DNA of 64,000 nt from Echinarachnius parma (GCA_037951105.1 JBAMJV010007150.1:1-64000), one strand, 5' to 3'. Shown: positions 46,191 through 57,194, numbered from the stretch's first letter. Notes: generated from the letters alone by a model not told the origin. Translations and numbers: made by a program.

Positions 46191-46499
46191 AGAATGAAAA
46201 TTTTATTGAAAATGAAAATTGCTAGTAATTATGGTATTCTAATTTTTTATTTTATGTTTAAATTGTTGAATTAAAACAATAATGCACAGGTTATGTTAAT
46301 GGGCATTTACATGTGTGTAAGTATAGCACGTGAAATGTAATTTTACATTGGATTGAAGTTGTTTGTACTCCGACGGTATACTACTATTAATTACAATAAA
46401 ACATTTCCCTAGCAAATACATTGGTCTCACTGTGTTCTTACTTGTATCCCTTTTTCTATTCTCGTATTCTCGTAAAGGACTGATCTGTATAATTGTTTG

Positions 46500-46790
46500 C
46501 AACGTCACTCATACGTTATGTATGTTTTGTTTACGCTGAAGAAAAATTGTGCTTTCCAAGAAAAATTGTGCTAACCCGCGCCAGTCCTAATAAAGACAAA
46601 GACTGCGGCTACAGTTGAAAGGCCCCTGGATGGTTCTATAATTAACATGATTAACATAACATAACATTTCAATAATGCATACAGCACGCATTTTACATTA
46701 CATTAATATGTTGCATATGGAAAGCACAATTTTTCCGCAACGTAAACAAAAAAATACGTCACGTATTATATGAGTGACGTTACGAAACAA
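46500..46790. mobile_element. Inverted-repeat element, about 290 bp
   Basis: The left arm (CGTCACTCATACGT, TTGTTTACGCTGAAGAAAAA, TTGTGCTTTCC) pairs with the right arm (GGAAAGCACAA, TTTTTCCGCAACGTAAACAA, ATGAGTGACG). Confidence 0.6.
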
Positions 46791-46974
46791 GAAGAACTAA
46801 GCAAATAATACAGAGCGCCATCAGCATTCAAGTGGAAATGCAGTATACCTATTTTTGTGGAAAAGGGTTCTGTGCAATATCACCGTATTCTCCATCATCA
46901 GTGGTACGACGTCGTGCTCCCAAATAATTTGATACAAACGAAACAATATGAAAGAGGGAAATGGTTTTAAACAA

Positions 46975-47015
46975 TCAGAAAAACAAAGATGTGCCCCCCC
47001 CCCACCCCCCCCCCC
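46975..47015. repeat. C homopolymer tract
   Basis: CCCC runs with one A interruption, upstream of gene B. Confidence 0.9.
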
Positions 47016-47260
47016 CTAACAATGTGTCTGCCCTCAATCGTTCCTACCACCTTACACCCCTGTTCAGCAATAATTGTAATAATGAAAGTCGGTGTGCACT
47101 TACGGTTTCAATCAATCGGGTAAAATACATAGCCTACTCTCGCTTGCCTTTATCAACTACAACACCATACTAACTTGACTCACATCCAGTTTATAGGCGC
47201 TATATGTATCATCTATATCTGGCTTCCGCGCTCTCTGGACAGGTGTTTGATCTCTTGAAT

Positions 47261-47330
47261 ATGGAGTTCATAGCAATTTTTATCTTCATCAAATTTACAT
47301 ACGCACTTGGACATGAGGATTTGTTTAGTG
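47261..47330 (+). CDS. Gene B exon 1: signal peptide
   Basis: MEFIAIFIFIKFTYALGHED is strongly hydrophobic at its start and ends at TTTAGTG|GTAAGA in phase 1. An in-frame upstream ATG at 47204 exists; 47261 is chosen because the hydrophobic core follows it directly. Confidence 0.7.
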
Positions 47331-47954
47331 GTAAGAAATATGTTTTATCACAATGTTTGCGCTTTTTCGTAATGAAAACAATGCTTTTATATAATCATAT
47401 TGCCTAGATTAATAAAAGCTTCAAAGTTGCTAATACGGACAACCCCTACAAAGTCACGTTTTGAAACGTCAATATCATTTAACCGTAAAATTCAATTTCA
47501 ATTTCGAGTCAGGTTTAGTGCAAATCACATGCACCATTAAAAAGGTAGTTTTGACATTTTTGGAAATGTTTGTAAAGAATACAAAAAGGTACAGTGTACA
47601 AGTGTACATTATGGAATAACATGCAAGATGTCAAGACAAAAAAAACACACACATTGCAATGACTTATTGAAATGATATCATTATAGTAATCTAAGTTGAC
47701 AGTCTGTATTCGACTTGTGAAATACAAAACAACACTGGATGTGAGATGTTTTGTTGAAACGTTTAGTTTAATGCTAATAAAATTGTTGATCGATAAATGG
47801 TCAATATAATTGCATGACTATTGTTAATGAACAGCGTAAGGCAAAATTTCATTATGTATTATTGGACTCAATTTTATTTTGTTTTTATATAAACGTGTTT
47901 GTAAAATGTATTTTTAACTTTATTTGCAATGTTGTATTTCCACGTTCACTGTAG

Positions 47955-48306
47955 ATCCAAGGGAATCATGGGAATATGTTTCTGCTTTTGAAGGCGACGA
48001 CATCTCTCTCAAATGTGTGAACATTTCAGGAATTCCATATGAGGTGTTGACCATGCGATGGTATTTTCAGTCGAATACTATGAGACGGGAGTTAATTGTT
48101 TCTGATACGTGTACATCAAACGCTTGTAAAGTACATTTGGTGTCAAGGAAACATGACAAACTACCAACTCGAAAATTGCGATCTCAAAATATATAACCTA
48201 GCAGTTGATGATGAAGGCGTCTATGACTACGAGGTATATTTAAGGACAGCCTCTGAAATAGCCGTATCATCATATGCTGAGGGAAATGAATCTGTTTTTG
48301 TAAAAG
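47955..48306 (+). pseudogene. Gene B exon 2: frameshifted V-like Ig domain
   Basis: CACTGTAG|ATCCAA to AAAAG|GTAAAG. The first half gives EGDDISLKC and MRWYFQ with a CTSNAC pair. The second half, in another frame, gives LKIYNLAVDDEGVYDYEVYL. The shift lies between about 48100 and 48170. Confidence 0.75.
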
Positions 48307-48751
48307 GTAAAGCTAGTCTATTTGATTCTTCTAATTCAAAATAATCATGGTTTTAGACAACCATTTCAAACTAATGAATAATTTCCTGACCCATATTTCA
48401 TTTTTTAAACATAAATGATCAACGAGTAAAGGAATGATCCTCAAAAACCTATTACGTCACCGGTGCACTAATATGTGTTTCTGGTGAAAACCAGCGTAAG
48501 CCAATCTACTAAGCAAGTCATTCATGAAATTAAAAGTACATGTATATGAATTCCTTATTGTCTTCATATTTCCTCGCTACAAATACACATATCAAAATTA
48601 ACAATATTATGTAAAATATTAATGTAAAAAAGAACAGTTCTTTCTAAAAAGTTAATTGTGTACAGTGAATATAGTATTGTTTATTGTGGTTAATAACAAC
48701 CGTTTATACTATAAATAAATTGATATAATGTATGCACATCATTCATGAACA

Positions 48752-49022
48752 GTGGCGGATCTACGGGGGGGGGGGGGGTTAGGGGGTTTAACCCCCCCCC
48801 CCCCCCCCCTCCTTGGGCTGCCAAGTGAAAATGTGATGTGGAAAACATCACTTACGGGGGTTCAAAATAGCAAAAAAATCGCCGCTTCGCGGCTCGTGAA
48901 TGGGTCAAGACCCCCCTTAGCAAAAGGACATCACTAACGGGGGTTCAAAATAGCACAAAAGAAAACGGGTCAAAGCCCCCCCCCCCCCCTCCCCTTAGCA
49001 AAAAGCTAGATTCGCCCCTGAT
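48752..49022. repeat. G/C-run repeat with 'ggcgaatct' ends
   Basis: AGTGGCGGATCTACG plus a G run at the left and CTAGATTCGCCCCTGA at the right form imperfect inverted ends. Inside, ACATCACTWACGGGGGTTCA...AAATAGCA occurs twice. It lies between exons 2 and 3 of gene B. Confidence 0.6.
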
Positions 49023-49188
49023 GAAATGATTATACGCTTGTTTTCAGTGCACTCGTTTGTATTTGTACACATTTTCAGATGATTTTTTTTTTTTAACTGT
49101 AAAACATATACGTAAAAGAAGGAAATCATGCAAAAACAACATCTGACCAATAGTATTAATGCTACTTGTCATTACATGTTTTACACAG

Positions 49189-49530
49189 TCCCTCCAAGGG
49201 GGCTTTTCATCCGGGACATGAACACGAATACAACTTATGAAGATGGCGACACTATAACAGCTATGGTTGGAGTGAACAAGACTTTGAGATGCGAGACGGA
49301 CGCCCATGTGAAGCCTGCAGTAACACTGGAATGGCATACATGCTTCAATCAGCCAGACATGAACCAGGTGTACAAAATGACCAGTAATGAGGCAGAACCT
49401 GATTCAAGTCTAGTCACCAGCTACACCACTTTGATTTTTACGGCTATTGAAGAAGAAAATGGAGCGAACATCACGTGCTTCGTCAGAAACAACAGTAATG
49501 TGCGGCTCACCTTGAAACTAAAGATCAATG
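49189..49530 (+). CDS. Gene B exon 3: membrane-proximal Ig domain
   Basis: 114 codons, phase 1-1 (TACACAG|TCCCTC to TCAATG|GTAAGT), fully open and very similar to the gene A and D exons: KTLRCETDA, VTLEWHTCF, GANITCFVRN. That this exon is intact while its neighbour is broken suggests recent decay or use in another transcript. Confidence 0.85.
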
Positions 49531-49619
49531 GTAAGTATGATTTTGAAAACATATAAATACCAATGAGATATGACAGTAAGTATATTATTAAATTTCACAG
49601 ATACCCAGGTTGCATATAT

Positions 49620-50470
49620 ATCGCGGACAAACCCATTTAATGTACAATATGAATAGGAATTTGAATGTGCACATGCATGGCATCGTTATAAGAGGAAGGT
49701 AATATTTTTACTATTCATATAATGCGGATGAATACCTTTTTTTTTTACTTTTTTAAAGATTATTTTGTCATGCCAATTCTAAATCGAAGAGTCAGCCAAT
49801 CAAACCTTGAATATTTCATTGCAATCCGAAATCCATAATGGCCACCAGAACAGTGAAATTTGCCTCTTTCGCCCCCAAAATAAAATTACCTCAATTTAAA
49901 TGACTTTTTACACAAATACATTGAATTGGATTCTGCTCCTTGGGATAATATTATACAAATAAAACTGCACAATGTAAAATCAAAATGGCCGCGAAACACA
50001 TTTTATGTATAGTATACATTTCAAATAATATACACATGGAATCAGTAATACAAAAATAAGCCAAATCTATTTATGGCGGTGTAAATATGAATTTTAATTG
50101 AATTTAATGTATTTAACATAATGTATGTACTGTATAAGGCTTTTGTGATGGTTACTACTCATTTCGGGGGTGCTAATCCCAAACCTGCCAGGGGCAAGAC
50201 AAAACTCCGAGAAGGTGTTTTTGAAAATGCAAACAATCTAAATTGGCCGTCGAATCATGGACATTTGCCTCTCTCAGCCCCCAAATTGATATAACCTCAA
50301 TTTCAATGACATTTTACATGAATAAATAAAACAGTATTTTATCCATTGAACTAAATATGTTCTATAAATTGTTTATCATTAAGTTCGGGCCACAATTTGA
50401 ATTCAAAGTGGCCGGGAAACCCATTAATATGTACAATATGAAAGGGTATTTTAATGCACCCATGGAATAG
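49620..50470. repeat. Diverged ~400-bp tandem repeat
   Basis: The stretches TTTGCCTCTYTCRGCCCCCA and ACCTCAATTTAAATGAC occur near 49857 and 50263. An 'aatggccg-gaaac-cattta-atgta-aatatgaa' stretch occurs near 49625, 49985 and 50410. Period about 390-420 bases. It occupies the place where gene B's missing exons would be expected. Confidence 0.6.
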
Positions 50471-50804
50471 ACGCTCCTCTCCTTTGCCACCCTGGTCCGT
50501 TCGCCCTGTTGTGCTAGACAACAGGTTTACAACCCCCACCTCGAGTAGGTGGACCAGGACGATTACCTATAATCTCACAAGTCGGTCATCTCCTCACATT
50601 TTGCATATTAAGACAAGGTGCTACCGGGGATGGTCTCCTCCTTGTATGGTCAGCCATTTGGCAAGAGATACAGGTTTCGGGGGTAAAAAAACAACAATAA
50701 AAATGGATTGGGCAGCTATTTTGAATGCCCTTAATCAATGATAAACAATTTGTAGAACATATCAGATTCGTTTACAAGTTAGCAAAATTAAAGGGGCTTT
50801 GTAA

Positions 50805-50990
50805 CCCGGGGGAGGGAGGGGGGGGGGGGGGGGGGCGGGTACTCAGATTATAGTCGGACGGGGGGTGTGCGGCTGAGACTTTCAAACCCATTGAAAATGT
50901 TTGCAATTTCACATCGGCAAATCCCAAAATCCTGTATAAAAAAGTGGAAATATAAAAAAGGGAACCATGTCTAAGGATTACCAGGGTAGC
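50805..50990. mobile_element. Deleted copy of the 'gtactcagatta' G-run element
   Basis: CCCGGGGGAGGG, a long G run, then GGGTACTCAGATTATAGTCG, CACATCGGCAAATCCCAAAA and CCATGTCTAAGGATT, matching 4192-4594 with the middle and right end missing. It abuts the stop codon of gene C, so it lies in that gene's 3' untranslated region. Confidence 0.7.
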
Positions 50991-50998
50991 AACGCTCT

Positions 50999-51075
50999 TT
51001 AGGCATGACCATTCCGATTCAGTGGAGTGACAGATTCTTCGTTTGTTGAAGGAGTCGTCACCATTCCATTAGCTC
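50999..51075 (-). CDS. Gene C exon 6: end of cytoplasmic tail, stop
   Basis: TTTCACAG|GAGCTAAT to TAA at 51001-50999, reading ANGMVTTPSTNEESVTPLNR. Thr/Ser-rich, no tyrosine. Confidence 0.65.
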
Positions 51076-54000
51076 CTGTGAAACATACATAAATATAACA
51101 TGGATACATTGATACAATCATTCCACAATGAATATGCAATTTTTTCCTTTAAAACATTTGAATGTTTTTGAGCTTTATGCATAAGTAAAGATATTGAGAA
51201 TCACAATTACCAACAACAATGCAGTGTTTCGAGAAAAACAGAACAAGTGTCTATACAACAATGATCATTCAACAGTTCAAATTGTAAATTGTTTCATGTA
51301 AATATGACGTACATAAAGGTGTAAAAACTAAAGGGATCCAACACCCAAAAATATCCTATTCCACCAAACAGTTAAGAAAAAAAGGTTTACAAAAGTTATT
51401 TTAATTTGAAAACCTATCATCATACTAACAGAAACAAAGTATGTGTCGATTGGTCTACAGAAGATGTATAGTCTGAGACCAACGCGTTATATTGTCTCTT
51501 AATTTGCCCTTATTGCGAAGTAACTTGCTTGCATCACGGGCACGATTAAGGAATCATCTTTGATAATACATCATTAAAATATGAATGAAGCTTTAAACCT
51601 TTAAGATTTTTCTACAGACTACAGACCACCCTCAGATCAACTTTTATATGAGAACACAATCTCGGTTGAATTGCCTGCCAGAGCCGTGTGGTGAGGGATC
51701 TAGTAACTTTATAATCAAGTGCAAATAGTAATGAGCGATTACAATGTGTATGGGAGTGGTCTGATATGTCACAAATTAATGTGTGAAAAAATTCCTTTGA
51801 ATTGTTTTTGGGCTGAGATATGAGCAAAAATGCAACGTGATATTTACTAACTCATTGTACGTCAATGAAACCTAATAGAAAAATACTTTAAAAAGAGATA
51901 CTTACTTTTCTTATGTGCATTGCCATCTCTTTTACAAAGCTGTTTGATATCTGGAAAAGAAATAGAGGAATAGTTTAACAGTCAGCGGGGAATGGTGACT
52001 TCTTTTCCGAAGTCCTTTAGGGTGATGTGATAATTGCTTTAAGCACAACAATCATGTAAACTAGTTGTTCAAGACCGAGTATAATAGGTTTGTCAAGCTT
52101 CTAGAGCAGTAAATAAAGTCACTAATTAATATTAGTTTAGAAATAATTGTATTTTAATTAACGATTTTCACTGGAGTATCATAGCGCTTAAAACAAAGTT
52201 ATTAATACAAATTCCCAGTTTAATCCTATAATAATGTATTTGTTGATTTGTTCCTACCTCCTCGAACTGCTTCATACTTCATCTGGAAGAGGAACACCCA
52301 AAGAGCTGATGTTACCAATATCACGCAAACATATCCAATGACATGTCCAGCTACCTGTCCATTTATCTGATAATCACTGCATTCTGGAAATGAAAATAAT
52401 ATTCATGAATTTCCTGACAGGCATATATTGTTCTATATAGTTATTATGGTAATGATATCTGCCTGTCTCTACTTATCTCCACAGAGTCCTCTACTAACAC
52501 TTTTACCATCGGGACAGAGCAGTGGATAAATATCGGTACACGGGATGGAGGTGTTAATTTAAGCAAGGATGTAAGGCTAATTTGTGGACAGGGACTGATA
52601 CAAATACATGGGCATTTATGTATTAGTCATGTAACGTCATCATATTTTTAACGCAAAGTATCATGTATAAACATAATGTAAGACAAATGTATATTAAAAA
52701 AGAAAACTTACCACAGATTTTAGGACGAGGCGGTGAACTTACCATTTCAGTATAATACTCTTGCGTCGTTATGATGGACGCTGGAGCTGTCGTTAATTCA
52801 TCAGGAGCCTCTGAGGCATTAACTGCAAATTTCAATATATAAGTGATAATATATTGATATTAAGCAATGTCGAAAATATGTATCCTGTAATCTAAATTTC
52901 CGGCGAAGAGAGTTCGATTGTATGGCCTAGAATATGTAGAAGTTGATCTAATTATATTTACATAATTATAACTATTGTTTTTCGTATACTGTGTATTTTC
53001 ATCATATGAATGGTCATTTTGCCTTTATACAGCGTCATAATGCATGGAATATGGTTCGATGAATGATTTTGTTTATTCGTTGTTATAATACATTATATCA
53101 AAACGTTTTCTTTAAATATTTACGTTTTAAAAATGGTATCTTGACCTTTTCAGAAAATGTATATCTTATATAAAATATTGCAGTTCAAATATGATTTTGT
53201 TTTCATGTTTTATACACCACACAAATTATAAAACATGTTCCATAAAACAAGCAAATTTTGAAGATGAACACATGAGTCCTGAAATTGGAAAATGTTTACT
53301 AACCTAATATGAGGCGTACGTCAGAATGATATAATCATTCTGTCCAATAAACGATACACCTGTAGATCCCCGCTTCATTATGTGAAACATGTGGTATCAT
53401 CAGCGAAAAGTCTGATGAGATGTCAAGTCCTGTCCCAGGTGGATATATTGCTCCTTTGCTCCATGACAGAATAATAGGGCCGCCATTCACATACACACTT
53501 TCATTCGTACTTTTATACCAATCAATCGAGAGGATACTGCCCACGTTAGATTGGTTTATTGGTGCACATGGCAATTTTCCTGTTGAATATTCCAGAACAG
53601 TTGTGTCCAGAATCTGATCACTTGCTGCAGCTGAAATTAAACAGATAATAAAGTAAAATTAACATTAATGGATATGTCTTGTTTAATACAATCGTCATGT
53701 TTATTTATTGTAATAAAACCATAAAGTATTCTATATAATGAATTAGCAATTAATCATATACATAGCTAAATGCTAAATTATGTAGCTGACTGGAGCCTGT
53801 TTGACTCAGTCATACACAAGTTTATCTTGGTTTTAAAACAGAGAAGATCAGTTGTAAGCGCCGCATTATATCATCCAGGTTCATGCATGCAAAAAGGATA
53901 ATACGTGGCTACTTAAAGATGGTTGGCTCATCATTAAAATCTAACACTCAGTTTTTCATTATTTCACAAATCAAAACTTAATTACCCCCTTATGAGAGTG

Positions 54001-55257
54001 ATATACGGTATACAGTAGAAGGAAAGGGGTCCGCTCGCTAGTCATACGGACCGCTGGTCATAAGGACAGCTAGTCATAAGGACCGCTATTCATAACGTGT
54101 AACTTCCTATACCTTTAGCCTTTATGAACAGTGACCCCCTTTTCGTTTTATGAATAGCAGTCCTTCATGATATAGGAAGTTACACGTTATGAATAGCGGC
54201 TCTTATGACTAGTGGTCCTTATGACTAGCAGTCCTTATGACTAGCGAGGTTACCCCGAAGGAGAACTAATGGATCAGGGGCGTCGATCCGTTTTTTGATA
54301 TTGGGGGGGGGGGCAAATTCGAAAAAAAAGTGACCACTGAGAGATCTAAAAGGCCCACATTGGCATGCCAAGACATTTTATTATGCGCTCATTAAAAGTG
54401 TCTTGATGGCTCAAAGACCTGATTTTGGGAAGCACCCACATTTGGGGACAATAATGGGGGTACAGGTGACGAAACCCCGGAAGCTTTTAGATTTCAGACA
54501 AGTCATTCGCAACTCCTTTCATGGGTGTTAAAATTGTATAAAATAGTGAACATATACTCGTAATTTATTTTTAAAGGGCATAGCGAGGACATGATTGAGC
54601 ATTGCATGAGATGTTGGGGGACATGGACATTATTCTAATATGAGTTACGTTCAGCGCATATGGACTGAATTGACTGAAAGTTATATTTCAGATTTTTGTC
54701 TTCTGTGACGGTGGGCTATATAGATGAGGGTTTAATTAACTTCGTTTGAGAAATGACATTGCTCAACACATTTTGAAATATGAGTTCCCGCAACCAGGAT
54801 GAAACTTGAAATATGAGTAACTGTATGCGCGCGAAGCGCGCGGCGAAAACAGAGACTTACAGTCCTTTTCAAACAAGAAAACGGCTATTTTGAAGATTAA
54901 TTATTGATAAATGTGTTTTACCCCTCTTTGGCATTATATCACTTGATTTTTTTCTTCCTCATTTTCGTAATTATTGGGGGGGGGGGGGGTGGGGGAGGGC
55001 GAAATGATATGTTAACCCCCCCCCCCCCCCCCCCCAATATTTCCATGGGGGGGGGGCGACCGCCCCCTGCCCCCAGGATCGACGCCCCTGCAATGGATAT
55101 AGGTGTATATCATACAAGATTGTCCGTAAGGTAGGACGCAGTCAGGGGCAAATTATATAAAATACTCGCAATGTTACATACCCATAATAACTGAACTCCA
55201 ACTGATGGAGTACAACGCCAAGCATGTAAGCCAACGGGCATCGCACCACGAAAACAT
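50999..55257 (-). CDS. Receptor gene C: single-Ig membrane protein with in-frame TGA
   Basis: Six minus-strand exons in matching phases: 55257-55182, 53630-53304, 52822-52712, 52383-52258, 51950-51906, 51075-50999 (762 bases, 253 residues if the TGA is ignored). Order: signal peptide, V-like Ig domain, Thr-rich stalk, membrane helix, about 45-residue cytosolic tail without clear tyrosine motifs. The Ig exon has TGA at 53337-53335, right after the core YRC strand, so translation as written stops before the stalk: a null allele, a very short secreted form, or a sequence error. It lies between genes B and D on the opposite strand. Likely a partner or decoy type of receptor, but function is unknown. 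Confidence 0.72.
51640..51895 (+). mobile_element. LINE 3' end in gene C intron 5
   Basis: GAGGGATCTAGTAACTTT, then AGATATGAGCAAAAATGCAA and GTGATATTTACTAACTCATT, matching 45860-46060 in order. The bases just before may be the last codons of the element's protein. Confidence 0.65.
51906..51950 (-). CDS. Gene C exon 5: cytoplasmic
   Basis: TTTTCCAG|ATATCAAA to AAGAAAA|GTAAGT, 45 bases, phase 1-1: DIKQLCKRDGNAHKK, basic. Confidence 0.6.
52258..52383 (-). CDS. Gene C exon 4: transmembrane segment
   Basis: TTTCCAG|AATGCAG to GAGGAG|GTAGGA, phase 1-1. CSDYQINGQ leads into the helix VAGHVIGYVCVILVTSALWV, then FLFQMKYEAVRG. Confidence 0.72.
52712..52822 (-). CDS. Gene C exon 3: Thr-rich stalk, two donor choices
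   Basis: ATTTGCAG|TTAATGCC starts NASEAPDELTTAPASIITTQ. Two good donors exist: TGAAATG|GTAAGT (after 52743) and ATCTGTG|GTAAGT (after 52712). Only the second keeps phase 1 with the next exon, so it is chosen. Use of the first would shift the frame and remove the membrane segment. Confidence 0.68.
53304..53630 (-). CDS. Gene C exon 2: V-like Ig domain with in-frame stop
   Basis: AATTTCAG|CTGCAGC to TATTAG|GTTAGT, 327 bases, phase 1-1. Landmarks: KLPC, IDWYK, FSLMIPHVSHNEAGIYRC. After CIVYWTE comes TGA (53337-53335), then LYHSDVRLIL, which looks like the missing final strand. It lacks the extra Cys pair of the gene A/D type. Confidence refers to the exon, not to its function. Confidence 0.75.
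54030..54245. mobile_element. Foldback of repeated 'tagtcataaggaccgct' units
   Basis: CTAGTCATAMGGACCGCT-type units occur about four times on the left, and their complement about four times on the right. The inner pair TTCATAACGTGTAACTTCCT / AGGAAGTTACACGTTATGAA is perfect. The centre is near 54140. Confidence 0.75.
54283..55091. mobile_element. G-run element with 'ggggcgtcgatcc' inverted ends
   Basis: AGGGGCGTCGATCC at the left pairs with GGATCGACGCCCCT at the right, with G/C runs just inside each end. It contains GCGCGAAGCGCGCGGCG (about 54828). Ends are related to the hairpin at 7013-7113. It lies in gene C intron 1. Confidence 0.65.
55182..55257 (-). CDS. Gene C exon 1: signal peptide
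   Basis: ATG at 55257: MFSWCDARWLTCLALYSIS, then WSSVIM, ending ATTATGG|GTATGT in phase 1, which fits the next exon. The frame is open further upstream; this ATG is chosen because it puts the hydrophobic stretch near the N-terminus. Confidence 0.6.
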
Positions 55258-55259
55258 TC

Positions 55260-56590
55260 TCTCAACGAAGCAAAATGTTTCGGTGAAAGAATACCATGTT
55301 CTCACACCGAAGCAGATATGCAGAGATTCAATCTGGTCACAGAAACGATCCTTTGCATTTGTAGTTTGTTTTAATATAATCCAGAATTCAATTTCGAAGG
55401 TTGCTGTATATAATGTTGTGAAATATGTCCATTTACGTTCCGCTAGTGAATGTAAGCATATTTGTAAACCAAATACTAGTAAATAGTTCCGACGTATATG
55501 CATATGCAAATATATATGCATAACTATTGATTTATGTTAGCTAACAAGCATTCTCATTCGACGCTTGGTATGGGCGTATACATGCGATAGCGCTCTTAGT
55601 GATTGGTCCAAATTGAATGACGCCGATTCTTCAGGCACTGACTGTCTAAATCTTCCGGAGCCAGTTTGTATCGGTCGCTGACCCCGTGCTCTCTCACAGC
55701 TAGCTTGCTCGCGATCGCATAGAGAATCTCACTAAAGGCTATGACCGTATCTGCATTTCTGTGGAACCTGCCATTGTGTCACAAACGACGCCCTACAGGC
55801 AAAATGCTGTACATGATATAATGAGGCTAAAACGCTTGTCTTATTCAGGTTCCACAGATCGTACTTTCTTCCCGAGCATCATGAGTATCACTCATATTTT
55901 TGACAAAGACAAAAATATGAAAATCAAGTGTAATAACTAGACTTTTTTGGTGAAGTTTTGTTCATTCTGCTTAAAATATCACAAAATGCAATTGCGTCTC
56001 CTTCATATTTATACCATATGAAAGGCGATTAATACACCTTATGAAATATGCTAATGTTGTACCTGTTTATTTCATAACCGGGTCAGAAGCCAACAAAGAC
56101 CAGCAAAGGACAGAAACAAAATATCAAATACTTGGCATTCCTTGGCAATTGGTTGGTTGTATCAAGGAGGTTATAATTTTGAAATTAAACCTCCTTGGTT
56201 TTATCAGTATCACGCAGATTTTTTCATTTCAGGTGATTCCCCGTGATGAAGAGAGAGCAGGAGAGAAATTTTCTCTTTCACGCATAGCGTGTTGTTCCTA
56301 GGGGGAGTGTGGCATTGCATTATTTAAATTCAGCTAATCACCGTCTCGCTACAAACACACCCCTCGATCTGTATCATCCAATAGGAATGCTCGTTCGCAT
56401 TTTAGCTGTTCTTAATTTGTACTCGAGCGGTATTTTCTTTGCCTCGGACCCCATTATCAAGGTAGCAGAATAAAATCTACATATCCTGAAAGAATATGAA
56501 AAGTGCTTTACAATGACTATAAAATCAATGAGACGCTAGAAGTATAAACTGTTATGTTTAGTTTTGGTAGAGAGGGCGCTGCACATCACA
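55260..56590. other. Region upstream of gene C, no further gene recognised
   Basis: Includes moderately GC-rich stretches near 55570-55780 and 56330-56470, with ATTGGTCC (about 55600) and ATCCAATAGG (about 56377) CCAAT-like sites. Promoter function is not shown. Confidence 0.35.
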
Positions 56591-56604
56591 TTTTTTTCAT
56601 TCTA

Positions 56605-57185
56605 GGACTACTACCCCGTGGACAACCACCCCCCGGACGATTACCCCCCGGACAACTACCCCCCTAGGACAATTACCCCCCCCCCCCCCCTCCCCCCCCC
56701 CCCCCGAAAACTACCCCCCTAGGACAATTACCCCCCAAGACAATTACCCCCCAAGACAACTACCCCCCAAGACAACTACTCCCCAAGACAACTACCCCCG
56801 AGACAATTACCCCCCAAGACAACTACCCCCAAGACAACTACCCCCGGACAACTACCCCCCGGACTACTACCCCGCGGACAACTACCCCCGGCCAACTACC
56901 CCCCGGCGAACTACGCCCCAAGACAACTACCCCCCGGACAACTATCCCCGGACATTACCCCCCGGACAACTATCCCCCAGCCAACTACCTCCCCGGATAA
57001 CTACCCCCCGGATTATTAGCCCCCAAGACAACTACCCCCGGACAACTACCCCCCGGACTACTACCCCGCGGACAACTACTCCCCGGCCAACTACCCCCCG
57101 GACAACTACCCCCCGGAATATTACCCCCCTAGACTAACCCCCAGATAGTTACTCCCGGACGATTACCCCCTGGACAATTAGCCAA
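56605..57185. repeat. Minisatellite of 'gacaactaccccccg' units (~15 bp)
   Basis: About 35 imperfect units with GACAACTACCCCC, AGACAATTACCCCCC and GGACTACTACCCCGC variants; one C-run interruption at about 56677-56705. Unit lengths vary (14-17), so no frame is kept. Confidence 0.92.
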
Positions 57186-57194
57186 ATTCATCTG

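Larger units (their letters stand above)
47261..49530 (+). pseudogene. Receptor gene B: broken Ig receptor related to genes A and D
   Basis: Three exons on the plus strand: signal peptide (47261-47330), a V-like Ig exon (47955-48306) and a membrane-proximal Ig exon (49189-49530). The V-like exon is 352 bases, one more than a multiple of three, so its two halves lie in different frames; its last strand reads DEGVYDYEV, lacking the canonical Cys. No stalk, membrane or tail exon follows on the plus strand before gene C's exons (minus strand) begin; instead there is a tandem repeat (49620-50470). Either a dead gene, or an exon set that could feed alternative transcripts into gene D 9 kb downstream (speculative). 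An assembly error could mimic the frameshift. Confidence 0.72.

Noticed and set aside
49128-49188. Start of gene B exon 3 frame at ATG 49128
   Set aside because: The TACACAG acceptor at 49188 and the paralogous exons set the start at 49189; the upstream part is intron.
53335-53337. TGA as a selenocysteine or programmed readthrough codon
   Set aside because: No SECIS-like structure or readthrough context was recognised; an ordinary nonsense change or sequence error is simpler.
56605-57185. DNYPP-like repeat peptide gene
   Set aside because: Unit lengths vary and stops occur in every frame; treated as a minisatellite.
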